Below, piece after piece: positions 8,972-17,949 of a DNA stretch of 64,000 nucleotides. The DNA is from JAEUMY01 sp031394355 (GTDB lineage Bacteria; Pseudomonadota; Gammaproteobacteria; Burkholderiales; Usitatibacteraceae), in NCBI GenBank assembly GCA_031394355.1, contig JANNSU010000077.1, positions 12,202-76,201 of the forward strand. The letters run 5' to 3'. Each line of letters starts with the position of its first letter. The first letter of the stretch is position 1. A model generated the notes under the pieces. The model made no database searches, was not told the DNA's origin, and saw nothing but the letters and a program-made list of their open reading frames with translations. The position numbers were made by a program, and so were the translations under genes.

Positions 8972-11956
8972 ATGAGCACAGACAATCAGGGCCACGAACT
9001 GGCCAAAGCTTTCGAGCCGAGCGTTATCGAGTCCCGCTGGTATCCCGTGTGGGAGCAGGCCGGCTACTTCAAGGAAAGTGGCGATACGTCCAAACCCGCG
9101 TACTGCATCCAGCTCCCGCCACCGAACGTGACTGGCACGCTGCACATGGGCCATGCGTTTCAGCAGACGTTGATGGACACGTTGATCCGCTACCACCGCA
9201 TGCGCGGCGACAACACCAATTGGGTCGTGGGCACAGACCATGCCGGCATCGCCACGCAGATCGTGGTGGAACGCCAATTGCAGGCTGACGGCAAGAGCCG
9301 CCACGACCTGGGCCGTGACAAGTTCATCGAACGCGTCTGGGAATGGAAGCAGCAGTCAGGTTCCACCATTACCCGCCAGATGCGCCGCCTGGGTGCGTCA
9401 GCCAACTGGAATTACGCCGACACCGAAGGCCACAAGGGCGGCTACTTCACCATGGACGCGAAAATGTCGCATGCCGTGGTGGAGGTGTTCAATCGCTTGC
9501 ACGAGCAAGGGCTTATCTACCGCGGCCGCCGCCTGGTCAACTGGGATCCGGTGCTGAAATCCGCCGTCTCGGACCTCGAAGTCGAGATGGAAGAGCGCAA
9601 CGGCAACATGTGGCACATCCTGTATCCGTTCAGCGACGGAGAGCAGGCAGGCCGTGGTGAATTTTCGGGGCAGAAGCTCCCCGGCATGACCATTGCCACG
9701 ACACGCCCTGAGACCATGCTGGGCGATGGCGCACTGTGCGTGCATCCCGATGACGAACGCTATCAGCACCTGGTCGGCAAGTTCGTTGATCTGCCGCTGT
9801 GCAACCGCAAGATCCCCATCATCGCCGACAGCTTCGTCGATCCGGCGTTTGGTTCCGGCTGCGTCAAGATCACCGGCGCACATGACTTCAACGACTACCA
9901 GGCCGCGCTGCGCCACAACATCCCGCTGGTCGTCATCATGGATTTCGACGCCAACATGGCGGGAGAAGCCCCCGCCGCCTATCGCGGACTCAATCGCTAC
10001 GTGGCGCGCAAGAAGGTGCTGGCCGATCTCGAATTGCAGGGCCTGCTCGTCAAGACCGTGCCGCATAAGCACATGGTCCCGCTTTGCGGGCGCACCGGCG
10101 AGGTGGTCGAGCCCATGCTCACTGACCAATGGTTCGTAAAGATGGATGGCCTGGCGGCTCGTGGCCTCGATGCTGTCGCGAAGGGCGACGTGAGGTTCTA
10201 TCCCGATCACTGGAGTGCCACGTACAACCACTGGCTATCGAACATCCAGGACTGGTGCATTTCGCGGCAGTTGTGGTGGGGACATCAGATTCCGGCCTGG
10301 TACGACGCGGAAGGCGAAGTGATTGTCGCCCGGGATGAGGTGGCCGCTGAGATTCACCTTCAGCACAAGATCACAAGGCTGAGGATTGAGTTCATTGAAA
10401 GACGAGCCCTTGCCAAGCTCAATCAATCCGGCGAACTAAGTGCTGAAGAAAAGGCTGATCACGAGGCACGCGTTATCAAGTTGGAGAGTGGTGGACTGAC
10501 GCGCGACCCCGACGTCCTCGACACCTGGTTCTCTTCCGCACTGGTGCCCTTCTCCTCGCTGGGCTGGCCGGAAGGCACCCCCGACCTCAAGACCTTCCTG
10601 CCCTCCTCCGTGCTCGTGACGGGCAACGACATCATCTTCTTCTGGGTCGCCCGGATGATCATGATGACGCTGCACTTTACGGACAAGGTGCCGTTCGAAG
10701 ACGTGTACATCAACGCCATGGTGCGTGATGCCGAAGGCCAGAAGATGTCCAAGTCCAAGGGCAACACGCTCGACCCGCTGGACCTCATCGACGGCATCGA
10801 CCTCGAATCCCTGGTCACCAAATCCACGCAAGGCCTGATGCTGGCTGCGCACAAGGAAAAAGCAGAGAAGTACATTCGCAAGCATTTCGCCCAAGGCATT
10901 CCACCTTATGGCGCGGACGCGCTGCGCTTCACCTTCACGTCGCTGGCGCCGCTCTCGCTCACGCTCAATTTCGATCTCTCGCGCTGCGAGGGCTACCGCA
11001 ACTTCTGCAACAAGCTGTGGAATGCCACGCGCTTCGTGCTGATGAATGTCGATGGCAAATCGGCCTTCGACTGTGGCATCGAGGAGTGCCCTGAGGATTG
11101 CGGCCCGGACGGCTACCTCGATTTCTCGCTGGTGGATCGCTGGATCGTGAGCCAGCTGCAACGCACAGAGGCTGAGGTGGCGAAGTCATTTGCCGAGTAT
11201 CGCTTCGACCAGGCGTCCGCTGCCATCTACAAGTTCGTGTGGGACGAGTATTGCGATTGGTATGTGGAACTCGCCAAGGTGCAACTTCAGAATGGAACCG
11301 AAGCTCAACAGCGCGCCACTCGCCGCACGTTGCTGCGAGTGCTTGAGACGATGCTGCGTCTAGCACACCCCATCATTCCTTTCATCACTGAGGAGTTGTG
11401 GCAGAAGGTTTCGCCCTTGACAGGCAAAACCGGCGAGACCATCACGCTGCAGCCCTATCCCGTGTCACAGCCGGAGAAGATCGATGTGCCAGCAGAAGAT
11501 CATGTTGCTCGACTTAAGGAACAGTTAACGGCTCTCCGGAACATACGCTCAGAGCGTAACGTATCTCCTGCAGCTCAGGTTGAGGCCTTCTTTGAACCAC
11601 ACGACAAGCACACGTTGGTTGCGAATCTCTCGCTCCACTTGAAGTCATTGTCCAAACTCTCATCGCTTTCAATTGGAAAGCCTAGCGAAGATGAAGTCGC
11701 TTCAACGGCTGTCACTTCATTGGGCACATGGTCGATATTGATTCCTGGGCAGGACAAGAAATCGGAAGCGGCCCGAGTAGAGAAGGAAATAGCCAATCTG
11801 GAAGGCGAGAAATCCAGGGCTTCCTCAAAGCTTGCAAACCCGAACTTTGTAGACCGCGCACCCGCCGCCGTTGTCGAGCAAGAGAAAGCCAGGATCGCCG
11901 ACTTCACCAGTAAGATTCAGCAACTGAAAGTACAACTCGACAAGTTGAAAGGCTGA
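8972..11956 (+). CDS. valS: Valyl-tRNA synthetase
   Basis: A 994-residue class I synthetase charging tRNA-Val. The HIGH-type motif lies in PPPNVTGTLHMGHAFQ (about residue 50) and the KMSKS loop in GQKMSKSKGN (about residue 590), with the CP1 editing region between and an anticodon-binding domain plus a C-terminal coiled coil after. It is about 40 residues longer than E. coli ValS; part of this is a charged helical insertion (about residues 455-505, around RALAKLNQSGEL) before LTRDPDVLDTWFSSAL, in locally less GC-rich DNA. The stop overlaps the next start (TGATG). Confidence 0.97.
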   Translation: MSTDNQGHELAKAFEPSVIESRWYPVWEQAGYFKESGDTSKPAYCIQLPPPNVTGTLHMGHAFQQTLMDTLIRYHRMRGDNTNWVVGTDHAGIATQIVVERQLQADGKSRHDLGRDKFIERVWEWKQQSGSTITRQMRRLGASANWNYADTEGHKGGYFTMDAKMSHAVVEVFNRLHEQGLIYRGRRLVNWDPVLKSAVSDLEVEMEERNGNMWHILYPFSDGEQAGRGEFSGQKLPGMTIATTRPETMLGDGALCVHPDDERYQHLVGKFVDLPLCNRKIPIIADSFVDPAFGSGCVKITGAHDFNDYQAALRHNIPLVVIMDFDANMAGEAPAAYRGLNRYVARKKVLADLELQGLLVKTVPHKHMVPLCGRTGEVVEPMLTDQWFVKMDGLAARGLDAVAKGDVRFYPDHWSATYNHWLSNIQDWCISRQLWWGHQIPAWYDAEGEVIVARDEVAAEIHLQHKITRLRIEFIERRALAKLNQSGELSAEEKADHEARVIKLESGGLTRDPDVLDTWFSSALVPFSSLGWPEGTPDLKTFLPSSVLVTGNDIIFFWVARMIMMTLHFTDKVPFEDVYINAMVRDAEGQKMSKSKGNTLDPLDLIDGIDLESLVTKSTQGLMLAAHKEKAEKYIRKHFAQGIPPYGADALRFTFTSLAPLSLTLNFDLSRCEGYRNFCNKLWNATRFVLMNVDGKSAFDCGIEECPEDCGPDGYLDFSLVDRWIVSQLQRTEAEVAKSFAEYRFDQASAAIYKFVWDEYCDWYVELAKVQLQNGTEAQQRATRRTLLRVLETMLRLAHPIIPFITEELWQKVSPLTGKTGETITLQPYPVSQPEKIDVPAEDHVARLKEQLTALRNIRSERNVSPAAQVEAFFEPHDKHTLVANLSLHLKSLSKLSSLSIGKPSEDEVASTAVTSLGTWSILIPGQDKKSEAARVEKEIANLEGEKSRASSKLANPNFVDRAPAAVVEQEKARIADFTSKIQQLKVQLDKLKG

Positions 11957-12524
11957 TGCCCTTCCCCGACGCGTTGCGCGCACTGCGCCATCGCAACTTC
12001 CGCACCTACTACACCGGTCAGGCCATTTCGATGATCGGCACCTGGGTGCAGGCTATCGCCAACACCTGGCTTGCCTGGCAGCTGTCTGGCTCCACCACGA
12101 TCACCGGGCTGGTCGGGTTTGTGGCTCACATCCCGATGCTGGTTGTGGCCCCCTTTGCCGGCGTCATGGGCGACCGATTCGACAAGCGACGCATGCTGTT
12201 CATCGTTCAATGTCTGCTCATCGTGCAGTCGCTGACGCTTGCCTTGCTGGTGGGTCTGGAACTCATCACGGTGCAGTTGCTCGTGACCTCGGTGTTCATC
12301 ATCGGCCTCCTCAACGCAGTGGAGACGCCGATCCGGCAGTCTTTCTTCGTGCAGCTGATCGAGGATCGTACTGACCTGCCGAACGCCATCGCACTCAATT
12401 CGGTGCTGATGAATGCGACGCGACTGGTCGGCCCTGCCCTCGGCGGCATTCTGATTGCCGCCACCAATGAAACGGTGTGCTATGCCGTCAACGCCGTGCT
12501 GACCGTCGCCGTGCTGGTGTCCCT

Positions 12525-12538
12525 TGCGAATATTCGCA
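12525..12538. repeat. Iterated palindrome copy 2 (14-bp form), inside MFS gene
   Basis: TGCGAATATTCGCA, read in frame as L-ANIR-I. It lies exactly 30 bp from the next copy. Confidence 0.95.
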
Positions 12539-12554
12539 TTGCGGCAGTGTCGCA

Positions 12555-12568
12555 TGCGAATATTCGCA
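12555..12568. repeat. Iterated palindrome copy 3 (14-bp form), inside MFS gene
   Basis: TGCGAATATTCGCA, read in frame as H-ANIR-K, in a cytoplasmic loop-like segment. Flanks differ from copy 2, so this is not a simple tandem duplication. Confidence 0.95.
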
Positions 12569-13240
12569 AGGCGGGCAGCTTTCTCGCGGAGCTTGCTGAA
12601 GGCTGGCGCTACGCATTCGGCATGCCCGTCATTCGCGTCCTGCTCATCGTGATTGGCGTGATCAGCTTCACCATCAGCCCCTATGTCACGCTGATGCCTG
12701 CGATGGTGGTGAAAAGCTTTCAGGGCGGCTCGGAACTGGTGGGATACTTCATTGCGTCCGTCGGGCTGGGGGCCTTCATCGGCGCGCTGCGGCTCGCCAT
12801 GCTGAAGAACGTGCGCGGCATGGCCAAGTGGATCGCGATTGCAGCAGTCGTGGCGGGTGCTGCAACCATCGGCTTTTCAGTGCTTTGCAACTGCGGCAGA
12901 TCTGGCTGTCGCTGGCCTGCATGGCCGTGCTGGGCTTTGGCTTCATTACTGCGGGTGCGACGATCAACACTATCCTGCAATCCATCGTCGACGACGACAA
13001 GCGCAGCCGTGTCGTGGCGCTCTACACCGCCTCTTTCATCGGCGCCGCTCCGCTCGGCCACCTGGCATCGGGTTGGCTGGCGGAACACATCGGTGCGCCG
13101 CACACGTTTCTGATCAATGGCAGCGTGTGCCTCATTGCCGGCCTCGTGTTTGCGCAACAGTTGCCGCGCTTTCGCGAGTTCCTCCGCCCCATCTATATCG
13201 AGCGCGGCATCATCCCGCCGCCCGCACAGGATCCCAACCA

Positions 13241-14026
13241 ATGAATGACACGGTTCTCTTGCAGCAATCCGGTGCCATCGCCACGGTGACACTCAATCGC
13301 CCGTCGCAACTGAACGCAATCAATGACGCCATGATGGTCGGCCTGCGCGACGTGCTGACACAGGTGGAACAGGATGCGAATATTCGCGTGGTGATTCTGC
13401 GCGGTGCAGGCAAAGCGTTCATGGCGGGTGGTGACGTGGCCATGTTCCACGCCAGGAAGGATGAGGTCGCGAGCCTGTTCCATGAGCTGGGCGGCGTGTT
13501 CCACGAGTCGATCAAGCTGCTGCGTCGCATGGGGAAACCTGTCATCGCCAGCGTGCACGGCGCCTGCGCGGGCGGCGGGCTCTCCGTGATGCTGGGTTGT
13601 GACCTGGCCATCGCCGCCGATACAGCCCAGTTCACCCTGGCCTACTCGCGCATCGGAACATCGCCCGACGGTGGCAGCACGCACTTTCTACCGCGCATCA
13701 TCGGCACCCGCAAGACCATGGAACTTGCTTTGCTCCCGGATGTTTTCGGCGCAGCCCAGGCATTGAACCTTGGGCTGGTGAATTGGGTAGTCCCAGAAGG
13801 CTCGCTGGAGGAGGAAACGCTCAAGATCGCGCAGCGACTCGCCGCCGGACCGACTCACGCCTACGCCAACACCAAGGCCCTCGTCAACGCCACGTTCGAC
13901 CGCACCATGGACCAGCAGCTTGATGCCGAGGTGAAGGCATTTGCGAACTGCGCCGCCGGCCCCGACTTCAAGGAAGGCGTAACCGCCTTCGTGGAGAAGC
14001 GAAAGCCTGCCTTCAGCGGCGTGTGA
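13241..14026 (+). CDS. Enoyl-CoA hydratase/isomerase family protein
   Basis: A 261-residue crotonase-fold protein. The ATG at 13241 overlaps the MFS stop (ATGA) and is followed by MNDTVLLQQSGAIATVTLNRP, the normal crotonase start. Oxyanion-hole elements are GKAFMAGGDVAMF and HGACAGGGLSVML; the later active-site segment reads YSRIGTSPDGGSTHFLPR, with Asp rather than a second Glu, a pattern found in several crotonases of uncertain substrate. One palindrome copy is embedded as D-ANIR-V at about residues 46-49. It probably acts on an acyl-CoA; the exact reaction cannot be deduced. Confidence 0.92.
   Translation: MNDTVLLQQSGAIATVTLNRPSQLNAINDAMMVGLRDVLTQVEQDANIRVVILRGAGKAFMAGGDVAMFHARKDEVASLFHELGGVFHESIKLLRRMGKPVIASVHGACAGGGLSVMLGCDLAIAADTAQFTLAYSRIGTSPDGGSTHFLPRIIGTRKTMELALLPDVFGAAQALNLGLVNWVVPEGSLEEETLKIAQRLAAGPTHAYANTKALVNATFDRTMDQQLDAEVKAFANCAAGPDFKEGVTAFVEKRKPAFSGV
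13376..13387. repeat. Iterated palindrome copy 4 (12-bp form), inside the crotonase gene
   Basis: GCGAATATTCGC with flanks T and G. It reads ANIR in frame, in the loop just before the first oxyanion-hole strand. Confidence 0.95.
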
Positions 14027-14065
14027 TCCAGAAATCGAACCAGACCTGCCGCAGGGTCGATCGAA

Positions 14066-14293
14066 TTACTTCTTTTGCATCAGGAACGTGAATTCACTTG
14101 CCGTTGCATTGTGCTCAAGCAGCGGATTACCGGTCTGTTTGCAGAAAGCCTGAAAGTCCTTGACCGCGCCCGGGTCCGTGGCAATCACTTTCAGCACCTG
14201 GCCCGACTCCATGTCGCTGAGCGCCTTCTTGGCGCGCAGGATGGGCAGCGGGCAGTTGAGACCTTTCACGTCCAGTTCTTTGTTGATGTTCAT
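14066..14293 (-). CDS. TusA/SirA-like sulfur-carrier protein
   Basis: A 75-residue protein with the family core LDVKGLNCPLPILRAKKAL, whose CPxP cysteine carries persulfide, followed by VLKVIATDPGAVKDFQAFC. TusA-type proteins relay sulfur from cysteine desulfurase to tRNA thiolation, molybdenum cofactor or sulfur oxidation systems. The gene next upstream on this strand is moaC, about 115 nt away, so a link to molybdopterin sulfur supply is possible but unproven. Paralogues are common in this family, hence no symbol is given. Confidence 0.9.
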   Translation of the reverse strand: MNINKELDVKGLNCPLPILRAKKALSDMESGQVLKVIATDPGAVKDFQAFCKQTGNPLLEHNATASEFTFLMQKK

Positions 14294-14366
14294 GGATAGC
14301 TTTCAGACAGTCGATTCAGCAATGGATACATGGATGCATCCACAGAATTTTTCAAGCGTTGACACG

Positions 14367-14383
14367 CATGCCTGACAGGCATG
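14367..14383. repeat. Inverted repeat between tusA-like gene and moaC
   Basis: Perfect 8-bp arms CATGCCTG / CAGGCATG around a single A. It lacks a T-run, so it is not a clear terminator; an operator or a small hairpin upstream of the tusA-like gene is possible. Confidence 0.55.
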
Positions 14384-14407
14384 TCGTTTGCAGCTGCGAT
14401 TCGAAAC

Positions 14408-14929
14408 TCAGCCGGAGTCTGCCCGCCAGTGGCCTGAACGGCCACCGGACTTCTCCACCAATTGAACAGATTGCAAAATCATTCCCCTGTCCACGGCCTT
14501 GAGCATGTCATAGATCGTGAGCAGCGCGACACTCACTGCCGTGAGGGCTTCCATCTCGATACCCGTCTTGCCATGGGTCTCGACCACTGCCTCACACCGG
14601 ACCGCCGGACCAGCGGGGTCCAACTCGAACGTCACGGCCACATGCGTGATCGGGATAGGATGGGCCAACGGGATGAGATCTGCCGTCCGCTTGGCGCCCT
14701 GGATGCCTGCAATCCGCGCGATCCCCAGCACATCACCCTTGCCCGCATCGCCACGTCCGACCAGCTGAAGCGTTTCCGCCTTCATGTGAATACGGCCAGC
14801 CGCACGGGCTACTCGGTGCGTGTCAGCCTTGGTGCCGATATCCACCATGTGCGCCTTGCCACCCGCATCAAAGTGGGTCAGCGGCTGGTCTGGCTTCTCT
14901 GTCGATGGCGCGGGATGGTCAGGGGTCAT
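14408..14929 (-). CDS. moaC: Cyclic pyranopterin monophosphate synthase
   Basis: A 173-residue MoaC, which converts the MoaA product into cPMP, step two of molybdenum cofactor synthesis. Diagnostic segments are LTHFDAGGKAHMVDIGTK at the N-terminus, KGDVLGIARIAGIQGAKRT, LIPLAHPIPIT and GIEMEALTAVSVALLTIYDM (catalytic His, Lys and Asp regions). The ATG at 14929 is preferred over a TTG at 14962 because the family start fits it. The C-terminal end overlaps a GTGGCC/GGCCAC hairpin that is part of the coding sequence. Confidence 0.95.
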   Translation of the reverse strand: MTPDHPAPSTEKPDQPLTHFDAGGKAHMVDIGTKADTHRVARAAGRIHMKAETLQLVGRGDAGKGDVLGIARIAGIQGAKRTADLIPLAHPIPITHVAVTFELDPAGPAVRCEAVVETHGKTGIEMEALTAVSVALLTIYDMLKAVDRGMILQSVQLVEKSGGRSGHWRADSG

Positions 14930-15046
14930 GGCTCGGTGCGGGTTCTTTGAAGGCGAATACAATGCGTGCAGCCGGGAACTACCGGGCTCAGATCAAATCG
15001 TACCATCTGAAGGCGCAGTCCCACTGCCCGCTCCAAGGATTGCCGA

Positions 15047-16552
15047 ATGCAATGGAAGTCCCTGTTCAATCGCACCATGGCCACTGCCGTCGCGCTGGCG
15101 CTGGCTTCCACGCCGGTCATGGCCCAGACCTTGCCAGATCTGGGCGACTCGGCTGAGTCGACACTGCCGGAGGCGCAGGAGCGCAGCATCGGCAAGCGCG
15201 TCATGCTCGAGATTCGTGCAGATCGAATCTATGTCGAAGATCCGGAACTGACGGATTATGTGACCAATCTCGGTCAGCGGCTCTTGTTGTCGTCCGGAAG
15301 CACCCGTAGTGACATCGAGTTCTTCCTGCTTCAGGATGAGTCCATCAACGCGTTCGCGCTTGTCGGCGGTTTCATTGGCCTCCACACAGGACTGATACTC
15401 GCCGCGCAAAGCGAATCTGAACTGGCCGGCGTGGTCGGCCACGAGATTGCGCACATTCTGCAGCGTCACCAAGCGCGAATGCTGGCCGGCCAGAAAAACG
15501 CTGCGCTGGGATCGCTGGTCGCCATGGCATTGGCCATCATGGCCGCGCGGAGTGGAAGCAGCTCCCAGGCACCAGAAGCCGCCATTGCCGCCGCATCGGG
15601 TCTGCAGATTCAATCGCAGCTCGACTATTCGCGGGACTTCGAGCGTGAGTCGGACCGCCTCGGCTTTCTGATGCTCGACAAGGCGGGTTTCGATCCTCGT
15701 GGCATGGCATCATTTTTTGAACGCCTGCAGCGGGCCAATCGCCACAATGATGGCAAAACACCGGGCTATCTTCGTACACATCCGCTCACGACAGAGCGGA
15801 TTGCCGACATGCAGAACCGTGTTGCGTTGATGGCGGCGAAGGCGGTGCCCGATTCACCCGATTTCCTCTTTGTGCGGGCAAAACTCCGCGCTCAGCAAGG
15901 TGCGCCCGTAGACGCTGTGGATCACTTTCGAACATTGATTGCAGAAAGAACGATACGTCGTACCCGCGCTGACCTGTATGGCCTCGCTTTGGCGCAGAAG
16001 CGAAACCGGGACTTCACGGCTGCCAACAGCACCATCGAAGAGGCGCGACGTGCAGGCGCTGCCAATCCCTGGATTGAAAACCTGGCAGGGGACATTCGAA
16101 TGGATCAGGGCAAACCCGAGAAGGCCCTGGAGATCTACACAACAGCCGTAGCAAGCATGCCGGGCAGCCGGGCACTCTTTCTCGGCCACGTGGCTAGCCT
16201 GCTCGAAACAGGAAAGTCAGACATGGCCTTGGCAGAGATCGAGTCACGTCTTCGCAAGTCACCTGACGAGGTTCGCCTGTACGATCTCCTGGCCAAGGCG
16301 CACGCCTCCGCCGGCAGGCAGCTTGCGCAGCATCGTGCCCTTGCAGAGGCTCACTATCGTCGTGGACGCATTGCCGCAGCCGTGGAACAGCTGGATCTTG
16401 CATTGAAGCAGAAGGACGGCAACTTTTATGAACGCTCTGGCGCTGAGGCGCGCTCTCGTGAATTTAAGGCTGAGTTGATCGAATTGAAGAAGGACAAGAA
16501 ATACGATCCCTCTGACCGTGAGCGGTCGTCCGTAACAGCCCGTCAGGGCTAA
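15047..16552 (+). CDS. Periplasmic M48 metallopeptidase with TPR repeats, BepA-like
   Basis: A 501-residue secreted protein. Residues 1-26 form a signal peptide (basic start, ATAVALALASTPVMA, cleavage near VMA-Q). The zinc site HEIAHILQRHQ lies near residue 134 and the third ligand Glu in ERESDRLGF near residue 202. The C-terminal half (about 290-470) consists of TPR-like helices. BepA/YfgC and its relatives assemble or degrade the LPS transporter LptD and misfolded outer-membrane proteins. moaC is divergent; no operon partner is obvious. LoiP/YcaL-type proteins are alternatives, but they lack the TPR tail. Confidence 0.9.
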   Translation: MQWKSLFNRTMATAVALALASTPVMAQTLPDLGDSAESTLPEAQERSIGKRVMLEIRADRIYVEDPELTDYVTNLGQRLLLSSGSTRSDIEFFLLQDESINAFALVGGFIGLHTGLILAAQSESELAGVVGHEIAHILQRHQARMLAGQKNAALGSLVAMALAIMAARSGSSSQAPEAAIAAASGLQIQSQLDYSRDFERESDRLGFLMLDKAGFDPRGMASFFERLQRANRHNDGKTPGYLRTHPLTTERIADMQNRVALMAAKAVPDSPDFLFVRAKLRAQQGAPVDAVDHFRTLIAERTIRRTRADLYGLALAQKRNRDFTAANSTIEEARRAGAANPWIENLAGDIRMDQGKPEKALEIYTTAVASMPGSRALFLGHVASLLETGKSDMALAEIESRLRKSPDEVRLYDLLAKAHASAGRQLAQHRALAEAHYRRGRIAAAVEQLDLALKQKDGNFYERSGAEARSREFKAELIELKKDKKYDPSDRERSSVTARQG

Positions 16553-16716
16553 GCACTCCAACAGCTCACCGGGCACACCTGTCCAGCACGGCACTGGCAC
16601 CTGACCACTGGCCACTGGCCACTGGCACCTAACACCTGGCAAACACATCCCGCCAGCGCGGTGCGAGCTGGAGTTTCCCCTTAGAATGCTCGATTCAATC
16701 TGGAATTCGACGCGCC
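16553..16716. repeat. Intergenic region with CACTGGC heptamer repeats
   Basis: Three perfect tandem copies of CACTGGC at 16606-16626 and a fourth at 16592-16598, with related CACCTGGC-like pieces following. This is a small simple-sequence tract between the peptidase and macA-like genes. No terminator with a T-run was seen. Confidence 0.75.
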
Positions 16717-17949
16717 ATGCTCCGTGCCCTGCTGAAGCCCCGCTACATTATTCTCGTTGTTGTCCTTGTCGCAGGGGGCGTCCTGTACACCCAATTCAAG
16801 GAGCGCGCTGAAAAATCCAAGGCCGAGCGATTCCGTACAGCCCAAGTCGACAAAGGTGCAGTAGTGCAGCGCATCACCGCAAATGGCACGCTCAACCCCG
16901 TGAGCGTGGTGAATGTGGGCACGCAGGTCTCCGGTACGGTCCTCAAGTTGCACACGGACTACAACCAGCCGGTCAAGGCAAACCAGGTATTGCTGGAGAT
17001 TGATCCCGCGCTGATCAAGGGAAAGATCCAGCAATTCGAAGCCACCACCCGGTCTGCCGAGGCGACGCTTAGGCTGGCTGAAACCACGCTGAAGCGAAAC
17101 GAGTCGCTGGTTGCCAAGGGCTTCATTTCGCCTTCGACGCTGGACCAGAATCGCAAAGAAGTGGACGTTGCCAACGCCCAGGTCGCGCAAGTTCGCTCTC
17201 AGCTCGATCAGGAGAAAACCAATCTGGCCTACACCATCATTCGCTCTCCGATCGACGGCATCGTGATTGATCGGAAGGTGGATATTGGCCAGACTGTAGC
17301 GGCAAGCTTCCAGACCCCTACGCTATTTCAAATCGCGCGTGATCTGGAGTCCATGCAAATTGATACGAGCGTTGCCGAGGCTGACGTGGGAAAGCTCACG
17401 GCTGGCATGCCGATTCGATTCACCACGGACGCCTTTCCCGATCGGGACTTTCAAGGGCAGATTCGCATGGTGAGGCTGAATCCCAGCATTCAGCAGAACG
17501 TGGTGACCTACAACGTAGTGGTGAATGTCACCAACGATCAGGGGCTGCTCAAACCCGGCATGACCGCTCAAGTGAACATCGTTGTCGGCGAAAAGCGCGA
17601 TGTCCTGCGTATTCCCAATGCTGCGCTGCGATTCAAACCGCCGAAGGATGAAAAGGACGGAAAACCTGCACCCAAAGTGGTGAGTCGTGATGACAAAGTT
17701 GCATCATCGCCGCCGACCCCGAGCAGCAGTGGCGAAAGCAAGGCATCAGTGCCCGGCGCTGCCGCGTCAGGACCAAGACGGCCACCGGCAAGGGTCTTCA
17801 AGCTCAATGAAAAGCGGGAACTCATCCCGGTAGAAGTTCGTGTTGGCCTCGCCAGTAATCAGCACACCGAGCTCGTATCGGGTGAATTGCAGGCTGGCGA
17901 TGAACTGGTCATTCGCGATCTGCAGGACAAATCCAAGGAAGCCAAGTAA
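16717..17949 (+). CDS. MacA-like periplasmic adaptor of an ABC export system
   Basis: A 410-residue membrane-fusion protein (HlyD/RND adaptor family). One N-terminal TM (about 8-25), then a biotinyl-lipoyl-like half (GTLNPVSVVNVGTQVSGTV), an alpha-helical hairpin (about 100-165), the second lipoyl half (SPIDGIVIDRKVDIGQTVAAS) and a beta-barrel domain. An insertion of about 50 residues rich in Pro, Ser, Lys and Ala (about 305-355) breaks the membrane-proximal region. MacA bridges MacB to a TolC-type channel. The stop overlaps the ATPase start (TAATG). The substrate is unknown; macrolide, enterotoxin or siderophore export are family precedents. Confidence 0.92.
   Translation: MLRALLKPRYIILVVVLVAGGVLYTQFKERAEKSKAERFRTAQVDKGAVVQRITANGTLNPVSVVNVGTQVSGTVLKLHTDYNQPVKANQVLLEIDPALIKGKIQQFEATTRSAEATLRLAETTLKRNESLVAKGFISPSTLDQNRKEVDVANAQVAQVRSQLDQEKTNLAYTIIRSPIDGIVIDRKVDIGQTVAASFQTPTLFQIARDLESMQIDTSVAEADVGKLTAGMPIRFTTDAFPDRDFQGQIRMVRLNPSIQQNVVTYNVVVNVTNDQGLLKPGMTAQVNIVVGEKRDVLRIPNAALRFKPPKDEKDGKPAPKVVSRDDKVASSPPTPSSSGESKASVPGAAASGPRRPPARVFKLNEKRELIPVEVRVGLASNQHTELVSGELQAGDELVIRDLQDKSKEAK

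Larger units (their letters stand above)
11956..13244 (+). pseudogene. MFS transporter (EntS-like family) with a -1-type frameshift near 12885
   Basis: The N-terminal frame (from 11956, MPFPDALRALRHRNFRTYYTG) reads as a 12-TM major facilitator of the EntS/MFS_3 group through about 12880, then turns to non-family sequence ending at 13113. The family-like continuation (QIWLSLACMAVLGFGFITAGATI) is in another frame and runs to 13244. Adding one base in the stretch GTGCTTTGCAAC near 12880-12890 restores one reading frame of about 430 codons. This is either a sequencing error, a recent inactivation or, less likely, programmed slippage. Two palindrome copies lie inside, both reading ANIR. The stop at 13244 overlaps the next start by ATGA, which suggests the intact version is the norm. 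Confidence 0.8.
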
